A DNA stretch of 64,000 bases from Volvox africanus (lineage: Eukaryota; Chlorophyta; Chlorophyceae; Chlamydomonadales; Volvocaceae). Position 1 is the first letter of the stretch; the number at the start of each line of letters is the position of its first letter. The notes below the pieces were generated by a model. It saw only the letters and a program-made list of their open reading frames with translations, had not been told where the DNA came from and searched no databases. Location of the stretch: positions 248,001 through 312,000 of the forward strand of contig BSDZ01000112.1 of the NCBI GenBank assembly GCA_030268105.1. Direction: 5' to 3'. The position numbers and the translations under genes are program-made. Positions 32,887-43,977 of the stretch are shown here, piece after piece.

Positions 32887-35682
32887 ATGGTCGTCGGAGC
32901 AACATCCGACAGCAACAGCAAGACCAGCAGCTTTATCAAGAACACGCAGCCCGCTGCAGAGCTGGACGCCGAGGAGCAGCCCTTGGTCTCCCACGTGAAG
33001 GTGGTGACCGCGTACGACAAGGATGAGCAGCCCAGCTTATTGGATATCAAAGTTCTTGGTTCCCGTACATTTTTCATCATTCTCTACTATGCTTTCTGCT
33101 CATCGCTTATGTTGGTCATTAACAAATTGGCAGTTTACCACATCCCCGCACCGACCTTCATCCTGAGCACCCAGCTCGGCGTGTCTGTCGCTGTCGTGCT
33201 GATTGGTGACTGGGCGGGATGGCTGGTGGCAGACAAGATGGAGCGGGGAAAGGCATTGAAGTTTGTCTGGGTTGTGGTCGGGTAAGCGTATAGGTAACAC
33301 AGTCATAAAAATGGCAACATTATCGAATAGTGTGAGAGATTGATTGATTGATTTAATGTCATCGATAGGAGACATCACGATATTGCTATGTTCTGGAATG
33401 TTCTGTGTGAATTTGTGTATAAGTGATGGGTGGGGGTGAGGGGGAGAGCCGGTGTTTGTGAGGGGGGGGGCCGGCGGTGTGTGTGTATTTCTGGGAGAGA
33501 TTGTTTGTTTGTGCGTGTGTATTGGGGACGGTGTGTGTATGTGCGTGTGTGTATTTGTGATTTACTCTTTTGGCGCTCGGCTTATGCACGCCCTTCCTTA
33601 ATATGAATTTTAAAGCTACCACAACGTACTTCCGAACGTCGGTGCGCCATACATATCTAAATGTGTTGCTAGACGCTGACGATGACGGATACATCATCCT
33701 TAGCTACCGTTCTACACTGTACGACACTCGTAATCCCTGTATGCACGTGTGTTTTCATGTGCTTCTATCGTACTTGCAGTTTCGTTGGGACCCTCGTGGC
33801 CAACATGAAGGTTCTCCAAAACGCCAACGTAGAGACCTTCATCACTTTCCGCTCGTCCACACCCTTGGTCAGTAAATACGGGGCGGGGGAGGGGGAGGGG
33901 GGGGAGAGGTATGGGATGGCCTGGCTGACTGACATAGCTGCCTGACTTGACTACCTGACTTTGACACTTCTAACACTTTCTCCGTCTCGGTTTGTCCGTC
34001 CGTCTGTCTGTCTGTCTGTGTGTTTGTCGTGTCTGTCTTCCCATGTCTGTCATGTCTGTCTGTCTGCTCAGGTTCTTTCTGTGTGCGACTTCATCTGGCT
34101 GGGTCGCGCTCTGCCCAGCATCCGCTCCTGGTCTTGCTTGGTGGTGCTGCTTCTGGGAGCTGTGGGATACGTCATGGTGGACGCAGACTTCAGAATGGCG
34201 GCCTACTTCTGGCTGATGCTCTGGTACGCAACGTCGCATGAACATATGTACGGATTTATACACGTACACGCCCGTACACGCATACGGATCTATGCATGTA
34301 CGTGCATTCACCCCGAGGCACCCGATGACGTATGACGATGCGTGTGTATGCTTAAATCCCATCAATGCCTTAGTTTACATATGTATATGTATCTACATGC
34401 TTGTCTATCTATTTATCCATCTTGTCTATACATCTATATCTATCTTCCAGCCGTGCATACCTACAGGTACGTATTCTTCACCTTCGATACGGTGTACGTC
34501 AAACACATATGCGACACCGTCGAAATGACTAACTGGGGCCGAGTGTACTACGCCAATCTGATGGCGTTCGTACCACTTGTGCTCGCTCTGCCATTCCTGA
34601 ACGAGCATATCATCCTGACGACCATTAACTGGACCTTCTACGGCGTCGCTACTCTGACTCTTTCTTGTTTTCTTGGAGTGGCGATGTCTCACGCCTCTTA
34701 TCTGCTCCGGGAGGCAGTGTCGGCGACTCTGTTCACGATCGTTGGCATCATCTGTAAGGTGGGTTCGCCTGGTTTTATTAGGGTAAACTTCTGAGGGTCG
34801 AAGGTTTTAGGGTTTTAGGGTTTCTTACGCCTTTGGCGGGGTGTTAGGGCTTTTCCCCATATGGCCCTTCACGCATGAGATAACCTCTCACCTCTCGTGC
34901 GTGAAGGGCCTTATGGGGAAAAGCCCTAACAGCCCGCCAAACCCCCCTTAGGGCCGGGGCGGCTGAGTGATATGGGTATGTAACTATGTACGTAACCAGG
35001 AAGCAGGGGCAATTTGGGAGTACTACATGGCGCTCAGGTGTCATGTATGGTTGGTTGGGTGGTTGCTGTGGATAGTGCGCTGCGTAAGGAATTAAATATC
35101 AAAACAAAGCACGGTAGGGGGTTCGTTGATAATCCCCATAACGAAGTCCATGTTATATTCTGAGTCATCAATGACATCAACAACATCTACAACAATAGTA
35201 ATAGTCATAGTTATAACAACGATGAGAATGATGATGATTATGGTACTATTTTATGAGAACATGCCTGACTTTCCTTCCCATTTGCGCGTGTCCGGGTACG
35301 GGTACGGGTACGGGTACTGGTACGTCAACAGGTGGTCACCGTCATTGTGAACGTGCTGATTTGGGACAAGCACGCCTCACCAGCCGGCATTGCATTCCTC
35401 CTGGTCTGGTAAGGATTTGTGTGTTACGTGTATCGTCCCGAGCGAGCAGTTGCCTATGCGTTTGTGGGTTAGGGTGTTAAGTTGTTTTAGGGTTTCAGGA
35501 TGATTCAGATTTTCACCCGCTGCTCCCACCACACTCATGTTGTCACATCGCGACACCCAAGCCTGCCGCCTCCATCTGTTACACATCGCAGTGTATTTGC
35601 GGGCACGTTCTACGAGCAGGCCCCGAAGAGGGTTAACAAGCAGCAGCAGCAGGACCCATTATCAGGGGCGTCAAGCAAATGA
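32887..35682 (+). CDS. Nucleotide-sugar transporter (GONST / SLC35-type, drug-metabolite superfamily)
   Basis: Six exons (32887-33281, 33780-33867, 34072-34223, 34467-34758, 35332-35408, 35592-35682) with phases 2, 0, 2, 0, 2 give 364 residues. After a polar 58-residue cytosolic N-terminus, about ten membrane helices follow, starting FFIILYYAFCSSLMLVINKL. Family landmarks are VANMKVLQNANVETFITFRS (the NxxTxxxFR-type segment of plant GDP-sugar transporters), SWSCLVVLLLGAVGYVMVDA, MTNWGRVYYANLM and the C-terminal FAGTFYEQAPKRVNK with a Gln-rich tail. Such proteins exchange nucleotide sugars for the nucleoside monophosphate across the Golgi membrane. The GALNK motif of GDP-mannose carriers is not evident, so the substrate (GDP-mannose, GDP-fucose or UDP-sugar) stays open. 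The length is normal for the family and nothing is broken. It would supply glycosylation of matrix proteins such as those encoded further right. Confidence 0.9.
33993..34068 (+). repeat. (TCTG)n microsatellite in intron
   Basis: TCTG/TCCG repeats form the polypyrimidine-rich end of intron 2 of the sugar transporter and run to the acceptor of exon 3 (CAG at 34069-34071). Confidence 0.85.
34801..34823 (+). repeat. Telomere-like TTTTAGGG units in intron
   Basis: Two and a half tandem units of TTTTAGGG, the Chlamydomonas-type telomere repeat, lie just before the intron palindrome at 34835. Related single motifs recur in other introns of the window. Confidence 0.75.
34835..34938. repeat. Imperfect inverted repeat (about 46-bp arms) in intron
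   Basis: The left arm (34835-34880) and right arm (about 34893-34938) pair with one to three mismatches; the core GTTAGGGCTTTTCCCCAT is repeated inverted as ATGGGGAAAAGCCCTAAC. The loop is about 12 bases. It lies in intron 4 of the sugar transporter directly after telomere-like repeats. It resembles a small fold-back element and is unrelated in sequence to the 20033-20236 palindrome. Confidence 0.9.
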
Positions 35683-36125
35683 TAAAATGGCTGCAAAATT
35701 GTTTTTACGATATCATTGCTGCTTTTGAAATTTAAGTGCTATGAATCACAAAGCGGCAGCTGAGGATGTATATAATGTAAATATCTACTTTTGTGGATTC
35801 GACCTTCGCCGCTTTCCGTTGGTCACCTGCACAACCATGGCGTTATTTGATTTGTCAAAGGCGCGTTTATCAACCGCTTATCAACTGCGTATTCAGCGTA
35901 AATACTCGGATTATAACTTCACGCTGCCAGGCTTATTATAATATCCTCGTTTATCAAACTACTGGTGCCGTCGCTGAAACGTTGGTTAAGGTAGACGGAA
36001 CCTGACATCAAAATGCATCCATGAATAGCAGACCGTGCAGTCAGTCCACGAAGATTTGCATCTAATAAACCCGTTAAAATTACTTGTATTGGATTCCGAA
36101 AGCTCCAAGCCAAATCAAGCTGAAG
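35683..36125. other. Short intergenic spacer, with TGTAA signal
   Basis: TGTAA at 35776-35780, 94 bases after the transporter stop, is the likely poly(A) signal. The rest should hold the promoter and leader of the PNGase F-like gene. No other feature is visible. Confidence 0.6.
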
Positions 36126-39100
36126 ATGCGATATCCGAAAATATCAACTGGCACGCTACTGGCTGCCTTCCTGGCCGTATTCTTGCAGCTGCATAAAAAC
36201 GCAGGAAGTAAAAGCGCTGTAGGGGTTGAGGAAGGTATTGCCTCGGGGTCGCCTCCAACCCGTTTCCAATTCCATGCTGGCGTGTGGAATCAAGCGGCAT
36301 TTAACACTTCTGGCATAAAGAGCAATGCAAACGGCAACCTTGGACAGAATCAAGACAACGGCTTCGGCGAGTTCGACGGGAACACTCCCCAAGTACGCAG
36401 TGGCAGCACCAATAACAAAAACGGTATCAGCAGTGACAGCAATAATAGCAGCAGCAATAACAGCAACAGGTCCAAGGACGTCCATGACGCCGGCGCCGGC
36501 AACGCCGACAGCGCCATTGACCCAGATCACAATCCTGGGGAGGGGCAGAACAGACCGGCAGGTAAAAGTGCCGTGCTTCCAGGCCAGCCCGTGTCGCCCT
36601 TTACTGTGGACACACCCATGGGTCCCTTCTACTATGACCCGGCCACTTCGGAATTGCCAGTGGTGCGTCACTAGGAAGGGGATGGGCAAGGTGACCCACG
36701 GGTCACAAGAAAAACGATGGAGAGATCATCGGTGGGTGTTATAAAAAGCCAGCGGACCCGGTCAGTGGCTGGTTCGGTTTGCAAGATGCCGGAGGACTCG
36801 GCAACCCATGAGGCCGGAGAGCAGAATTGGCGGAAAAAACGTTTTGCCCGGAACATTGGAACTCAAAGGGAGGGAATTTTTAAAAAAGGAATGCGTTCAA
36901 AGACAACTACCCCCGTGTTTACCAGTAGGATGGCTCAAGCAAACAGATAACTTGGAGTTCCGTTAGGTGTACGGTGATATCCTCCTGGATCAACTTCGAT
37001 TCCTATATGTAACTTTATATGAGCAGCCGCGGCAGTAGCAGCAGCATAGCCGTAGCAGTAGCTGTAGCTGTAGTAGCAGCAGTAGCAGTAGCAGTAGCAG
37101 TAGCATTATAATGACCGTGTGATACATTCCCCGCCCTCCCTGAAGGTGGTGATGGTGTTCAACCCGCAAGATCCCCTTCAGCGGGCAATGTGGAGCGCCG
37201 GGTCGCTGCAGGTTGGCGGCTCAGTGATGCCGGTGTAAAACCCTAGAGTCAGTGTAATAGTGCCCCGTATAGTGCCTCCGTATAGTGCCCCGTATAAGTG
37301 GTTGGTGGTTGGTAGTTGGCACTGAGACATGGACTCCCAGTCTCTCCCACCCCTGTTGTAATTGACCCCGTGTGCATGTGTTTAAGGATAAGAATGACTA
37401 AGCTGCTATTGATGAAACAAACAGATAACAGAAACTGAAGATCAGCAGTATCGAAGTCGATGACGCAATATTGCATGGAGCCTATAACGAGGCGTTCAGA
37501 TGATCATTAAAAAAGTCAATGCCGTATTTGTCTTTTACTGTGCATGTACGGTGTGCGGTGTACGACATACGGTCATGCAGATGTTTCTGCGGCACGCACC
37601 ACTCGCTGCGGCAGACTACCTCTTCGTGCCGTACACATACAGCCCCTCTGCCGCTGCTGATGTGGCGTACTATATGTACCGCGAGATGATTGTAGCGGCC
37701 CGTGAGGTGTACGGCAGTGACGAAACGACGGACGAGGAACTGCGGAAAAGGTTTGGCATGCAGGCGCTAAACCTCTTGTTGCCCCAGACTCGATTTTAGT
37801 AACATTTTGTCGTACTGAAATGAGTTTTCCTTTGTTGCATTACGTCCTAATTAGGATCGCAGGCGAGTCACTTCCCCTCACTATTCGGGCCTTATACAGG
37901 GGTTTTCCTTACAAAGGCCTTTTTCTTAAAGATGCTCTCCTAAACCCTAAACCCTTAAACCCGTCCCACAGGGTGTTGCCTCATCTACATTTTTCTACAA
38001 CGCCCGCTACAGCCATAAGCCCCCAAATCCTCCTGCTACTGGACCAATGGACTCAAGACATGAAAACCCTGCATGCCCGGACGCCGTCATCACCACCGCC
38101 GCCGTCGGCGCTGTCAGCGCAAGAGGCTGTGGCACGGAGCGCCGCTGCCACCGCCACCACGGCAGTTGACGATAAGCCAGGCGTAACTGCCACATCCTTC
38201 GGTGCCCCAGCGGCCTCTGCGGCAGCAGCAGCCGAAGAGGAGGAGCCGGAGGCGGACGGTCTGACCGTTGGGCGGTTGGATGCGTGGTACGGTTGGCTGC
38301 CCAGTCCCGCCACCGTCTCACCCAATCCGGCGCCGCTGGTGGCTTTCGATGACCTTGGTGGCGGCGCCGCCGCAGTTACGATGCGGTCGCCTTGTAATCC
38401 GTTGAATATCATCGCCACGAACTCCTCCGACAATGGCGCTGACGGTGGCAGCGGTGGCGGCAGCGGTGGCAGTGGCAGAGGCAACAGCGGTGGCAGCGAC
38501 AGAGACGTCAGCGGTGGTGACAGCGATCGCCTCTCCGGTGCTTGGGTATTGGTATCGAACACGACGCGCGAGAGCCACCCGGGCTGTACGTACGGCAACA
38601 TAATCACAAATATGCAGGTGAGGCGGCGACAACAGCAGCAGCGGCTGTTTAACCAGTCGTCTCGGAACATATCTTTGTTGCATCCTGGGTTCAATCGCAA
38701 TGTGGCATGCAACTCTGCACATGCTGATCAGTTTAGATACCTATTAACCGAATTACACATCATGTTGATGACACAATCGTCCTGCCCAGCACCTGGTGGA
38801 TCATCTGAGAAACAAGATTGCGATCCGGATGCTGCCCTTCATCACAACCTTACTCATATCCTTAGTCATGTATTTTACATGAGATGTTCAACATGGGAAG
38901 TCATTTTGCTCATCTGTGGCATTTTCTGTTATTGCGTAGTGTTGTTCGCTGCCATTAACCGTTGCCACAGCCATTTTACCGCGGTATTGTCTGTTATGCC
39001 TTTTCAATTGTTAACTACCAAACCACCTGCTAACCGCTTGACTGTCCAGCGGGTGGGTGCGTTGGGAGTCATCTTCAGCGCCAGCCCGGGTAACGAGGTC

Positions 39101-42100
39101 GAGGTCATCAAACCCACAGAGGTGGACTTCCAGCAAGATGGGTTGTACGGCGCCACGACAGCGTACGGCAAGTACAACAGACAGCGTCAGGATCAGCATC
39201 TTCCAGCGCCGTTACGGCGCTGCCGGGCTGCCGCCTCCACCTCCATTGTGGGAGGCAGCCACGATGCCGCTGGAGTGACCTTGCCAATGGGCCGGACGTC
39301 AGGCGGTAGCGGCACGGCGGCGGCGGAGGGTGAGGAGAATATGGACGAGCAGCCGTGCATACCCGCTACCATGGTGTCGTACTCGGACGGCATGGATTTG
39401 ATGACGCTGCTGGGTGATGCGGCACGTGCCAACGTCACGACAGAGGTTGAATTCCGGGTTAAGCAGGTGGGGAGATCTGCACGTCTACATGTGTGTGTTT
39501 GTGTGTTTGTGAAGAACGCAAAAATGGCTTCGCAACCTGATCGGTTTATCACAACACAGTGCATATGGACGATATACATGCATTATATATGTATAATGCA
39601 TTATATTATACCTTTATATTTATATTATACTCCACTGGCGGCGCCTCCGTACCCTAATATTCGCTGCAGATATATCGCGTATCAAACGGTGTGAGACGTG
39701 TAATGAGCGAGAGTGGTATGCACTTTAGTATATCTGCACTGTGCAGTACTATTTGCACTGGTCGGTACGTCGGCGCCTGCCATTGGAATAAACCCGCTAT
39801 CTCACGGTTCAGTCATCTACTCGAAATATCACGCAAAGTCGTTCGACAGGATACGGCGTTCTGCTGCTGTACGAGCGAGCGAGTCAGTGAGGGCCTCCAG
39901 CAGCAGAGCGCCGTACCCTGTCTCACTCTTGGTAGTAAATTTCTCATATACTGCCTGACCCGTGAGATAACTACGCCATAAATTTACGTGTGTGTATCCT
40001 TGTGTGCATTTAAAATATGCATGAAGCGAGTCGCATAAGTGCATAAGATAAACATCAGGGTATGGCGGCATTCTCCCGAAGAAGGTCCTCACTCTTCTGG
40101 GACAGAAGCACTCCCGCGTATCTTATGGTATCTTATGGTTAGGGCTGCATTAATGACACCGTACGTTGCCGTACCTCTCCGCAACGGACACTCGTTTTTA
40201 GAATTCTACCACCTCACAGGCTGTAGGCCCACTGCCATTCTAGTCATTACCTCCCATTCCGTAACCTCACGGAATAAACCGCTCCGCCGTTGCCTCATCA
40301 TTTTAAATGTAATTCCGCATTCCTAAAACCTGCATGCAATGATGCAGATTCCGACGGGCTGGTTCGTCATTGATCCATGGGCCGGTCTCGCGGAGGCGGG
40401 CTGGGCGCAGCTGCCTGTAATGATGCATGCCGGCTGGGGCGCATGGTGGCACGTGTACCTAGGGCGCCTGCGACAACAGCTTCAGGAGCTAAAACCACAA
40501 TCCGCCCACAGCCATGTCGTGGCTGTATTTAACAATAAGGTATAAGTCATACTACGTGATCTATGTTTCTGAATGCGCAGCGTGCGTACGAGGCTTAGGG
40601 TTTGAGGGGGTTTGCTTACGAAGCAGCTCCTCTATGGATACGTTCTTGTAATTTTTTTAAGTTGCGTATTATACATCACATAAAAGTCTCTATCGTATAG
40701 TGGTGAGTACATCTCGTTGTGGCCGAGAAGACCCCGGCTCGAATCCGGGTAGGGACATGCACTGCGAGGGAGGATATTTATTTCGCAAATTCTTACTATT
40801 GCTCATGTTACATATGAATTCATAAAGCAAGTTAGAAAACGCAAAACCGTGCGCGGTCATAGCTAATCACGTACACACATTCTCATCAGGCCTTGCAGGG
40901 TCAAATGCGAATATAACGACAAGTGTCGTACAGGGACTCTTTACGTGTGAAATTGCGTCAGGTGTACATTAAATGCCAACGCTTGCGTAGCATCTGAGAC
41001 ATAAACGTCGTCAGTGCACCTCTATTGACCTGACCCTGCGCCACTCGACCGCAGCCCTTCCCAGGGCCGCACGGAGCCACCGTCACCGTGGTTGTGCCTC
41101 ACCGCCCTCATCGGTACTTCAAACGCCTTCTGCTGAACTTCGCCCTGGGGTGCAGCGGCCCCACGGACGCCAGCTGTCCAGCCTGGGATCACATGGTGCA
41201 ACTTTTCGTCTGCTGTGCCCCGTGGCCCGAGCACTGCCGGCCCTGTCCTACCACGCTTTGGAAGCAGCCGCCGCTGCGGCTGCCACAGACAGCCAACACA
41301 TCTACTACCAGTACCAATACCACTGCTGCTGCCAATGCCCGGGAAGCGGCAGCAGTGACGCCACCGCCGCCGCAGCCGTCGCAGCGGTGCGGCTTAGAGT
41401 TAGGGCGCTGGGCAACGCCGTTCCGGCGACGTGTGGGGTGGTGGCTAACAGATGTGACTTCGCTGATGGGGCTGCTGGGGAACGGTGGCAGGTGCGTGGA
41501 AGCCGTGAGTCGGCTGCGACGGTACCCTGTAATAATCCCTGTAATGATTATCGTCGTCAACTCAATTCATGTTTCATTTGATCCTTCTTTTACGAATTGA
41601 TGTGCCGGGGACATGCATCGTTTGATATGCGCTTCATAAGTCTGTGATGCTTGATCTGAAGGGCGCCGAAGCCACCTGGCGGAATGGTTGGAATAAGACT
41701 TTGGGATACGGTTGGGTTTTAGGGTTTAGGTTTTGGGGGGAAGCGGGGAAATCACTGGGGGTGGGGGGTGGATGACAATATTTGCAGTCGCAGATTGCGG
41801 CATTCCTTAAGTAACCACAATCCACTGCTACGCACAGGTGCTCTTTTACCGTACAAACTGCTCCATGGGCTGACGGTAATTGGACAGCGACTTTATCGCT
41901 TATCCTTGCGCGGCAATCTCCGTCTGTGTGGGAGCAGGAGAGTGCGGAGGCGACACAGCCGAGAGTGCAGCCGTGGGGCTTGAAAATCCCGAAAGGCTTA
42001 AAATGGGCTGAGCAGGAACGCAGCGACCACTTGGAAAGGGTAGAGGACGATGGGAAGCTCCACCATAATCGTCGCCGTCATGGGCTTGCCGTTCAAAAGC

Positions 42101-42705
42101 TTCCTGGAGTTAAGGAGCCACTTCAGGATATTTATGCCTTTCCTGCTGCGATAACGGCAAAATTGCTCTCAGAGACGCCGCTCCATCGCGGACTGCGGCC
42201 GTTTGGCATCCTGCCACTCTTCGATAGCGCCACTTTTGATGGTTTCTATAATTCCGGCCGTTCGGAAGCAGCTTTCTCCACACCCAGCCGCACCCGGGCT
42301 GCTACTATCGTTTCATACATCACTGGTCACGGATCCACGACCGACACCGGCTGCTGCGAGTTTTTCCCCACGTCTCACCACCTTTACATAAATGGCCTTG
42401 AGGTGGCCGTGCTGAATTTCACGGAAGCAGGCACGTCGTGGGGTTGTGCGGATGCCGTACTGTACGGCGGAGTGCCAAACCAGCACGGTACATGGATTTA
42501 TGGGCGTGGCGGTTGGTGTGATGGCGCGGCCGTGCAACCATGGGTCGTGGATATAAGCCGTGTGCTGCGGCCGCCGGGATCTGTGGGCAATAATACAATC
42601 CGGTACAAGGGACTGTACGGAGATCAGCGGGAACCTATAGATCCCCCGGAGGGTAGCCCAGCCGGGTATATCATGATGCAGTCAGTGCTGGTGCTATATG
42701 AGTAA
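36126..42705 (+). CDS. Secreted or membrane-anchored PNGase F-like peptide:N-glycanase domain protein
   Basis: Eight exons: 36126-36662, 37146-37211 (or to 37232), 37581-37750, 37972-38617, 39050-39466, 40348-40539, 41055-41491, 41838-42705; phases agree throughout, about 1,110 residues. The N-terminus is a signal peptide or anchor (TGTLLAAFLAVFLQL), followed by a roughly 650-residue Ser/Asn- and Ala/Gly-rich region with islands such as ALGVIFSASPGNEVEV. From residue about 680 the PNGase F N-domain follows: VTVVVPHRPHRYFKRLLL, then CPAWDH (Asp about 721, aligning by memory with catalytic Asp60) and CGLELGRWATPF. The C-domain has GCCEFFPTSHHLYING (Glu about 996, like Glu206) and NQHGTWIYGRGGWCDG. 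These enzymes remove N-linked glycans by cleaving the Asn-GlcNAc amide bond. The position of PNGase F Glu118 seems to be Ala (QTAPW), so activity or specificity may differ. Alternatively it is a matrix lectin-like homologue. Confidence 0.85.
37032..37106 (+). repeat. (GCAGTA)n / (AGC)n microsatellite
   Basis: Imperfect AGCAGT units in the first intron of the PNGase F-like gene; all frames are open but the region has no splice-supported coding role. Confidence 0.85.
38618..39049 (+). other. Retainable in-frame intron (exitron-like) of the PNGase F-like gene
   Basis: The 432-bp interval has a good donor (ATGCAG/GTGAGG) and acceptor (CTGTCCAG), but its length is a multiple of three and the flanking frame is open all through it. 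If retained it would add 144 residues including one hydrophobic helix (VILLICGIFCYCVVLFAAI). Base composition is more AT-rich than the exons, which favours intron status. Confidence 0.6.
39617..39960. repeat. Dispersed repeat family A, copy 2 (inverted relative to copy 1)
   Basis: Matches the reverse complement of 19090-19395; for example CGGTACGTCGGCGCCTGCC here equals the complement of the copy 1 block with one change. It lies in the intron 39467-40347. Confidence 0.75.
40686..40756 (+). tRNA. trnH-GUG: tRNA-His (anticodon GTG)
   Basis: A complete cloverleaf of 71 bases with no intron: acceptor GTCTCTA/TAGGGAC (one G-U pair), D arm with the TAGTGGTGAGTAC segment, anticodon stem TCTCG/CGAGA around loop TTGTGGC (anticodon GTG), four-base variable loop, T arm CCCGG/CCGGG with loop CTCGAAT. 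The GGCTCGAATCC B box with C in place of the usual first T is as in plant tRNA-His genes. CCA and the extra 5' G are not encoded. It lies sense-oriented inside intron 6 of the PNGase F-like gene. No run of four T follows within about 60 bases, which is unusual for RNA polymerase III termination. Confidence 0.93.
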
Positions 42706-43977
42706 ATGAGAGCGAGCGTTGTTCAGCAGACAGGTCGGCACCACCCAGGTTGGTGTAGGAGCTGAAAAGATATGCAGAGATCGTGTGCGTGATATTACGT
42801 CTACACAAGCCTTTCGCACCCGTGCCACCACGTTTATAGTCTTCTTCAAGTAGCACACGCCCAGGTTTCGGAGCACGGTCCGGCTTATGCGGCATCCTTC
42901 CTGAGGTACACGCCTCCACACAGGCCACCTGCCCCACACGCCTAATACTGCTGACCCCTTCCCGAGTTGAAGCGAAGTCCAGCAGCGAGACTGCATCAGG
43001 TTCGTTCACCACTTCATCCAACCTGCGAAGGGTACGAGAATCTATTCCGCATTAACCGTACATTTCTTATGTTATTGCTTGTTGTTAAGCCAGATATGAA
43101 AGATTATAACTAAACAGGAAAACACCGAGGGAAACGTGGGGGTGGAATGCCTGAATGGCGAGACGCACGGGCCTGTCTTCCGAACAGAGCGGTATCACGG
43201 ACGGCTGAAGGACAGAAGATTGACAGTGCTCGCACGCTCCATTATCCTTATCCGTAGACCTGCAAAGTAGAGAGGTCCGCCTGAGCTCCGAAATGTTTTG
43301 CCATCTTTGTCGAAGCGACTGCACCTAGCTCCAGACACATAAATCGTCACCAACCTTCCTCCCCACGACGTGTGAAGTCCACATGTTGATTGCTGTGTGC
43401 TGTAAGCCAACCAGCACCCCTTCCCGACTGCCGTAGTCCGCTGTCGAGGGTTACTCAGTTGTGAGTACCCTCGGGGGACAAACGAGAGCGAGGGTGACGC
43501 ACAGGGCCACGGTACCGACCGACATGGGCATGTACCGGCCCCCTTCTCCTCACCTCAACGGGTCATATTGCGTTAGGCAGAAATGAGGACGGCAAAGAAG
43601 ACGGACGAGCTGCAGACACCTTCCTTGACTCAATCAGCGAAAACATGGGAAATTAAACTTCACCCAGAGCGCGATTCCGCTCTCTCTGAACTTCTGCCGC
43701 AACCCCACCACCACCCTTTCGGCACACCTAAGACCGGCCGTAATGACCGCGGCCTGATTTCACTGCACTTCTCCTACACCATCCTATCTCCCCTGTGCCG
43801 TCTCTTAATCCACCGGCCATCGCTTGCCGCCTCCGGGCTATTTAAAGGCCCGCAAAAGAACGGAAGATTCTTAGCTCCCGGCCCGTTCGGTCCTGTTCAC
43901 GCCTCTGCGTGAGAGCGGCTGCGGAAGGTTCCGGATGATACAGCAGTCGTCGGTGGCGGTCATGTCAGCGGCTCCGC
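42706..43977. other. Convergent 3' region between two genes
   Basis: Holds the 3' untranslated regions of the plus-strand PNGase F-like gene and the minus-strand complex I gene, whose stops face each other. A TGTAA motif for the plus gene is at 43401-43405. A short perfect hairpin (stem about 12 bp, CGAGGGT...ACCCTCG) lies at 43445-43473. Small ORFs here show no similarity I recognise. Confidence 0.5.
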
